Source: Streptomyces marokkonensis | GTDB taxonomy: Bacteria > Actinomycetota > Actinomycetes > Streptomycetales > Streptomycetaceae | Length of the DNA stretch: 64,000 bases | NCBI RefSeq assembly: GCF_008312835.1 | Contig: NZ_VSKS01000014.1 | Coordinates: 62,001-126,000, forward strand | Direction of reading: 5' to 3' | Part shown: one piece after another, positions 59,708 through 64,000 of the stretch | How positions within the stretch are numbered: position 1 is the stretch's first letter | How the letters are laid out: every line of letters begins with the position of its first letter | The notes under the pieces: model-generated | Told to the model about the DNA's origin: nothing | Seen by the model: the letters and a program-made list of their open reading frames with translations, nothing else | The model's database searches: none | Made by a program: the position numbers and the translations under genes

Positions 59708-61237
59708 GTGGCAGCAGCACCAGTCTGGAGTGTCGACCCCCGAACCGGGAAGCAGCGTGAACAGGTTGCGGTGGAGGCCACAGCCCAGGAGGTGGACGCC
59801 GCCGTCCGCGCCGCGCACGACGCGCGCGGCGCGCTGACGGACCGCGGTGTCCGCGCGGCCTTCCTGCGCACGGCCGCCGACGAGCTCGAGGCGGCCGGGG
59901 ACCGGCTCGTCGAGGCCGCCGACGCGGAGACCGCGCTCGGCCCGGTCCGGCTCACCGGCGAACTCGCCCGCACCTGCTACCAACTGAGGGCCTTCGCGCG
60001 CATCGTCGACGAGGGCGCCTTCCTCGACGTCGTCATCGACCACCCCGACGACACCGCGACCCCGCCCGTCCCGGACCTGCGCCGCTACAAGATCCCGCTG
60101 GGCGTCGTCGCCGTCTACTCCGCGTCCAACTTCCCCTTCGCCTTCTCCGTGGCCGGCGGCGACACCGCGAGCGCGCTCGCGGCGGGCTGCCCGGTCGTCG
60201 TCAAGGCCCACCCCGACCACCCCGGACTGTCCGAGCTGGTCGCCAAGGTGCTGCGCCGGGCCGCCGCCCGCCACGACATCGCCGAGGGCGTGCTCGGCCT
60301 GGTGCACGGCTTCGAGGCAGGCATCGAGCTGATCAGGCACCCGCTGGTCGCTGCGGCCGGTTTCACCGGCTCCGTCCGCGGGGGCCGGGCCCTCTTCGAC
60401 GCGGCAGCCGCCCGGCCCGTCCCGATCCCCTTCCACGGTGAGCTGGGCTCGCTGAACCCGGTCGTCGTCACCGAGGCCGCCGCCGCCGAGCGCGGCGAGG
60501 CGATCGGCGCCGGCCTCGCCGGTTCGATGACGCTGGGCGTCGGCCAGTTCTGCGTCAAGCCGGGTCTGGTCCTCGCCCCGGCCGGTCCGGCCGGCGACGC
60601 GCTGCTGAAGTCCCTGACGGACGCCGTCAGCGACACCGACGCGGGCGTCCTGCTCGACCACCGCATGCGCGACAACTTCGTGGCCGGCGTCGCCGAGCGC
60701 GCGCAGCTGCCCGGGGTGGAGTCCCCGGTGACCCCGGGCGCGGGCGGCGAGCACACCGTCAGCGCGGGCTTCCTGACCGTCCCGGCGAGCCGGCTGGCCC
60801 GGGAGGGCGAGCACGACCTGCTCCTGGAGGAGTGCTTCGGGCCGGTCACCGTGGTGGCCCGCTACGAGGACGACGCCGAGGTGCGGGGCGTGCTGTCGCG
60901 GCTGCCGGGCAACCTCACGGCGACCGTGCAGCTGTCCGCCGAGGAGGCGGCGGGAGCGGGCCGCGGGGCCGAACTGGTCCGGGAACTGACCCCGCTCGCA
61001 GGACGCGTGCTGGTGAACGGCTGGCCGACGGGGGTCGCGGTCGCCCCGGCCCAGCACCACGGCGGCCCGTACCCGGCGACGACCTCCACGTCCACGTCGG
61101 TGGGCGGCACGGCCATCGAGCGGTGGCTGCGGCCGGTGGTCTACCAGGGGACTCCGCAGGCGCTGCTGCCCGACGAGCTCAAGGACGCCAACCCGCTGGG
61201 ACTGCCCCGGAGGTTCAACGGCAGGCTGGAGCGCTGA
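59708..61237 (+). CDS. Alpha-ketoglutaric semialdehyde dehydrogenase (NADP-type)
   Basis: A 509-aa aldehyde dehydrogenase. Catalytic C282 (GVGQFCVKPGL), the general-base Glu in FHGELGSLNPVV, and AVYSASNFPFAFSVAGGDTA are the hallmarks of the AldH/KGSADH group. It oxidises alpha-ketoglutaric semialdehyde to alpha-ketoglutarate, the product step for both KdgD and the arabonate-type branch in this window. GTG 59708 follows GGAGGG at 8 nt; GTG 59693 is less likely. Confidence 0.9.
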   Translation: MAAAPVWSVDPRTGKQREQVAVEATAQEVDAAVRAAHDARGALTDRGVRAAFLRTAADELEAAGDRLVEAADAETALGPVRLTGELARTCYQLRAFARIVDEGAFLDVVIDHPDDTATPPVPDLRRYKIPLGVVAVYSASNFPFAFSVAGGDTASALAAGCPVVVKAHPDHPGLSELVAKVLRRAAARHDIAEGVLGLVHGFEAGIELIRHPLVAAAGFTGSVRGGRALFDAAAARPVPIPFHGELGSLNPVVVTEAAAAERGEAIGAGLAGSMTLGVGQFCVKPGLVLAPAGPAGDALLKSLTDAVSDTDAGVLLDHRMRDNFVAGVAERAQLPGVESPVTPGAGGEHTVSAGFLTVPASRLAREGEHDLLLEECFGPVTVVARYEDDAEVRGVLSRLPGNLTATVQLSAEEAAGAGRGAELVRELTPLAGRVLVNGWPTGVAVAPAQHHGGPYPATTSTSTSVGGTAIERWLRPVVYQGTPQALLPDELKDANPLGLPRRFNGRLER

Positions 61238-61243
61238 GGGGGT

Positions 61244-61906
61244 TCACCCCGCGCTCGGCTCCAGGCCCGCGTCCCGGGCCAGGAGCGCCGCCTGCACCCG
61301 GTTGTCGCAGTCGAGCTTGGTCAGGATGCGGCTGACGTACGTCTTCACCGTGGCCTCGCTCATGTGCAGCCGGGCGCCGGCGTCCGCGTTGGACAGGCCC
61401 TCGCCGAGCAGGGCCAGGACCTCGCGCTCGCGTTCCGTCAGACCGGCGAGGCGGCGGCGTGCCTCCTCGCCGCGCGTGGTGGCGGCGGGGGAGGCGAGCG
61501 TGTCCACCACGTGCCGGGTGGCGGCCGGGGACAGATAGGCGTTGCCGGCCGCCGCGGCACGGACCGCGTGGATCAGCTCCTGCGGCGCGGAGTCCTTCAG
61601 CAGGAAGCCCGCGCTGCCGTGGCCGAGCGCCCGCAGGACGTTGTCGCGTTCCCCGAACGTCGTCAGGATCAGCACCCGGACCCCCGGCGCGACCCGGCCC
61701 AGCTCGGCCAGCGCGGTCAGCCCGTCCATCACGGGCATCTGGATGTCCAGCAGGGCCACGTCGACCGCGGTGCTCCGGGCGGTGTCCACCGCCTCCCGGC
61801 CGTCGGACGCCTCGGCGACGACATCGATGTCCTCCGCCGAGGTCAGGATCATCCTGATACCGGCCCTGATGAGCGGCTCGTCGTCGGCGACGAGGACCCG
61901 GATCAC
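61244..61906 (-). CDS. NarL/LuxR-type response regulator
   Basis: A 220-aa protein. The receiver domain has D54 (VALLDIQMPVMDG) and LVADDEP. The LuxR HTH comprises LAGLTEREREVLALLGEGLS and then NADAGARLHMSEATVKTYVS. It is convergent to the aldehyde dehydrogenase (6 bp apart) and follows a histidine kinase gene by 161 bp. Confidence 0.92.
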   Translation of the reverse strand: MIRVLVADDEPLIRAGIRMILTSAEDIDVVAEASDGREAVDTARSTAVDVALLDIQMPVMDGLTALAELGRVAPGVRVLILTTFGERDNVLRALGHGSAGFLLKDSAPQELIHAVRAAAAGNAYLSPAATRHVVDTLASPAATTRGEEARRRLAGLTEREREVLALLGEGLSNADAGARLHMSEATVKTYVSRILTKLDCDNRVQAALLARDAGLEPSAG

Positions 61907-62067
61907 GCGGCCTCCTGCGCGGTGTCGGTGTGACGAGGTCTCCCGCCGGACCCCGTCGCCCGCCCGAAGGGCGCGCGGCGGACGGGAGTTCGGCGACAGG
62001 GCCCCGCGGATGTCGAAGCCCGCCCATCATGCCCGATCCGGTCGCCGGTGCGGCCATCTGCCGTCGG

Positions 62068-63792
62068 TCATATCTCGTGCTCGTAGGACTCCTTGGAGGA
62101 CAGTTTCCCGTCGCGGAAGCAGAACCGGTAGACGATGTCGTCCTCGTCGTCCACGAAGTGCTCGCAGGTGGCGTCCTCCGGCAGCGGCGGGCCGTCCTTC
62201 TCCACGCCCTCGGTGAGCAGCGAGCCGCCCTCCGGGAACTTCTCGCGGAGGTCCGCCTCGGCGTCGCCGACCCGGGCCGACTCGTACACGCTCGCCGGGA
62301 TGACACCCTTCTCGACCTCGTCGATCAGCTGCGACACCCCCCACACCACCAGGGCGCCTACGCCCACGACGAGGACGACGGCGGTGAGGGCGCACCCGAG
62401 GGCGACGTTCTTCCTGCTGCTCATGATGGCGGCGAACTCCTTCTGCGGATCGGCGCGGTGCTCGTTGACCGCTCCACCGTCGCCCGCGGGGCCCTCGCCG
62501 GTCTGCCCCCGAAAGTCGCCGCCCGCAGCGACGGACGTCGCGCCGTCCGCACGGGACGGGGCCTCGCCCCCGTCGTAGGGCAGCACCCCGGCGAGGCGGA
62601 ACCCGCCCTCGGGGGTGGGGCCGGAGTGCACCATGCCGCCCACCAGCCGGGCCCGCTCCCGCAGGCCCGTCAGACCCTGGCCGCCGCTGATCGCGGGCGG
62701 CCCGTCCGGCGCCCCGGCCGGTACCGGCCCGTTGGCCACCTCGACCACCAGGCTGTCCGGTTCGTAGCGCAGCGCGACGGTGATCGGGGCACCCGGCGCG
62801 TGTTTGTGCGCGTTGGTCAGCCCCTCCTGGGCGATGCGGTACACCGCGTGGTCCGCGGCGGGCGCCAGGGGCCGTTCGGTGCCGGACCGGTTCAGCCGCA
62901 CCGGTACGCCCGCGGCCCGCGACGACTCGACCAGCTTGCCGACGGAGGCCGCCACGCGGGCCTGCGCGGGTCCGGCGGTGTCCGCCGGGTCCGGCTCCGG
63001 ACCCTCCACGCCGTCCCGCAGGATGCCCACGGCCTCGCGCAGCTCCTGCATCGCCGTCCTGGAGGCCTCCCGGAGGATGCCCACCCCTTCCCGCTGACGG
63101 TCGTTCAGCTGCGGGTCCACCTCCAGGGCCCCGGCGTGCACGGCGATCAGGGCCAGCTGGTGGCCCAGGCTGTCGTGCATGTCCTGGGCGATGCGCTGCC
63201 GCTCCAGCAGCCGGGACTGACGTGCCACCATGGCCTGCTCGCGCGCCAGTTGGGCGTTGTGCCGCTGCAGCGCGTCGAGCAGGTCGTGACGCTGCGCGCG
63301 GTACCGGGAGGCGAGCCCCGGCACGACCGCAAGCACCAGGAACGGACTTCCGGCCAGCACGGCCGTCAGCAGCACCGAGAGCCCCGGGTCCTCGGAGGCC
63401 GTGCCGACCAGGGCGAAGACGAAGTAGAGCACCAGCCCGGCCGCGTACGCGCCCAGCGCGCGCCCCGGCCGCTTGATGCGGCTGCCCGCCGACCAGCTCG
63501 CGTAGATCAGCAGCGGAACCGTGCCGATGACGGCCCCGGCCAGGGCCGACGAGACCATCAGCACCGTCGCCGGCAGCGCGCGGCGGACGAGCGACAGCAC
63601 GGCGACGCCCAGGGCGAGGGCGCCGCCGCGCACCGGGGACCCGGTCTCCGTGGTGTGGAGGAGCGCCGCGCACCCGGAGAGCACCAGGGCGAGCACCGCC
63701 TCCCCGGCGATGCGGCGAGGAGACCAGGGGGAAGCGGCGGCCAGCCGGGAACGGAGCGGCCGACGGGTACGGGGTATCTCGCTGACGTCCAC
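62068..63792 (-). CDS. Sensor histidine kinase with extra C-terminal membrane/extracytoplasmic domain
   Basis: A 574-aa protein. About five membrane helices (25-160) precede HisKA_3 (RQRIAQDMHDSLGHQLALIA, H206) and an ATPase domain (YRIAQEGLTNAHKHAPGAPI, GGQGLTGLRERARL). After a Gly/Asp-rich linker (about 410-455) come one more membrane helix (ALTAVVLVVGVGALVVWGV) and an external segment of about 90 residues with two cysteines. Typical NarL-type kinases stop after the ATPase domain. An internal ATG at 62424 with AAGGAG upstream could also start this last part separately. Confidence 0.88.
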   Translation of the reverse strand: MDVSEIPRTRRPLRSRLAAASPWSPRRIAGEAVLALVLSGCAALLHTTETGSPVRGGALALGVAVLSLVRRALPATVLMVSSALAGAVIGTVPLLIYASWSAGSRIKRPGRALGAYAAGLVLYFVFALVGTASEDPGLSVLLTAVLAGSPFLVLAVVPGLASRYRAQRHDLLDALQRHNAQLAREQAMVARQSRLLERQRIAQDMHDSLGHQLALIAVHAGALEVDPQLNDRQREGVGILREASRTAMQELREAVGILRDGVEGPEPDPADTAGPAQARVAASVGKLVESSRAAGVPVRLNRSGTERPLAPAADHAVYRIAQEGLTNAHKHAPGAPITVALRYEPDSLVVEVANGPVPAGAPDGPPAISGGQGLTGLRERARLVGGMVHSGPTPEGGFRLAGVLPYDGGEAPSRADGATSVAAGGDFRGQTGEGPAGDGGAVNEHRADPQKEFAAIMSSRKNVALGCALTAVVLVVGVGALVVWGVSQLIDEVEKGVIPASVYESARVGDAEADLREKFPEGGSLLTEGVEKDGPPLPEDATCEHFVDDEDDIVYRFCFRDGKLSSKESYEHEI

Positions 63793-64000
63793 GCGCAGAC
63801 CCTAGAGGGCCACCCCCGCACGCCCGCATCCCTCCTTCGGCGCGGGACCGGTCGACGAAAGTGAACACCGGCCCCCGACGTCATCCCTGGTCCTTGCGGC
63901 CGTCGGCTCACGGAGACTGCGCCGGGCCGGCGCCTCCCGTTACGGCCGACGCTTCACCCTTCTTCAGAAGGCCGCCCCGACGGTCAACCGGTGCGTGGTG
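63793..64000. other. Window end without a supported gene
   Basis: These 208 bp upstream of the kinase hold its promoter region. A frame open from GTG 63861 to the window end is too short and too Pro/Arg-rich to call. Confidence 0.4.

Overview
The window is high-GC (about 72-73%) actinobacterial chromosome. A Streptomyces origin fits best: GTG starts are common, start and stop codons overlap by 4 bp in most operons, Tat-type signal peptides are present, and -10 boxes such as TAGGTT and TAGAGT sit just upstream of leaderless starts. No phage, IS element, integrase, CRISPR array or natural-product cluster was seen. The gene set looks like conserved core chromosome followed by a carbohydrate-use region.

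Layout. 1-5558: end of heme O synthase (ctaB), two unassigned or loosely assigned genes, a nucleotidyltransferase, heme A synthase (ctaA) and an ABC-2 exporter, with an unusual 93-bp tandem duplication between its two genes. 5885-12602: the SUF iron-sulfur cluster operon sufR-sufB-sufD-Rieske-sufC-sufS-sufU-sufT, with an operator on the sufR start codon and a strong terminator at the end. 12627-21888: an SMR efflux pump with a TetR regulator, dapD and dapA of lysine/peptidoglycan synthesis, stress-type membrane proteins, a secreted nuclease and a PhoX-like phosphatase preceded by a PHO box. 21935-23951: three tandem Y-RNA-like non-coding RNAs followed by the Ro60 (TROVE) protein gene; a two-domain TerD protein gene converges on it.

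25414-30495: a polyol-type ABC importer with a dehydrogenase and a DeoR regulator. 30809-51894: a pectin, galacturonate and arabinan region holding uronate dehydrogenase, KdgD, a GntR-controlled sugar-acid dehydratase pair, an ABC importer operon with an intracellular GH43 enzyme, and secreted rhamnogalacturonan acetylesterase, two pectate lyases (PL1, PL3), pectinesterase (CE8) and an alpha/beta hydrolase. 51980-63792: an ECF sigma factor with an anti-sigma-like membrane protein, a penicillin-binding protein, two NarL-type two-component systems, an acetyltransferase, and an IclR regulator divergent from alpha-ketoglutaric semialdehyde dehydrogenase.

How it fits together (inference): pectin is cut outside the cell, uronates and arabinose-type sugars are imported and oxidised, and two dehydratase branches (KdgD and the IlvD/DHDPS-family pair) converge on alpha-ketoglutaric semialdehyde. 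The aldehyde dehydrogenase at 59708-61237 then converts this to alpha-ketoglutarate.

The most notable locus is the Y RNA array at 21935-22316. Three stem-closed RNAs, separated by only 9-11 nt, share the motif GGTGCG(A/C)AGG. The first and third carry circularly permuted tRNA mimics whose acceptor stem is closed by a loop, and the middle one lacks the tRNA module.
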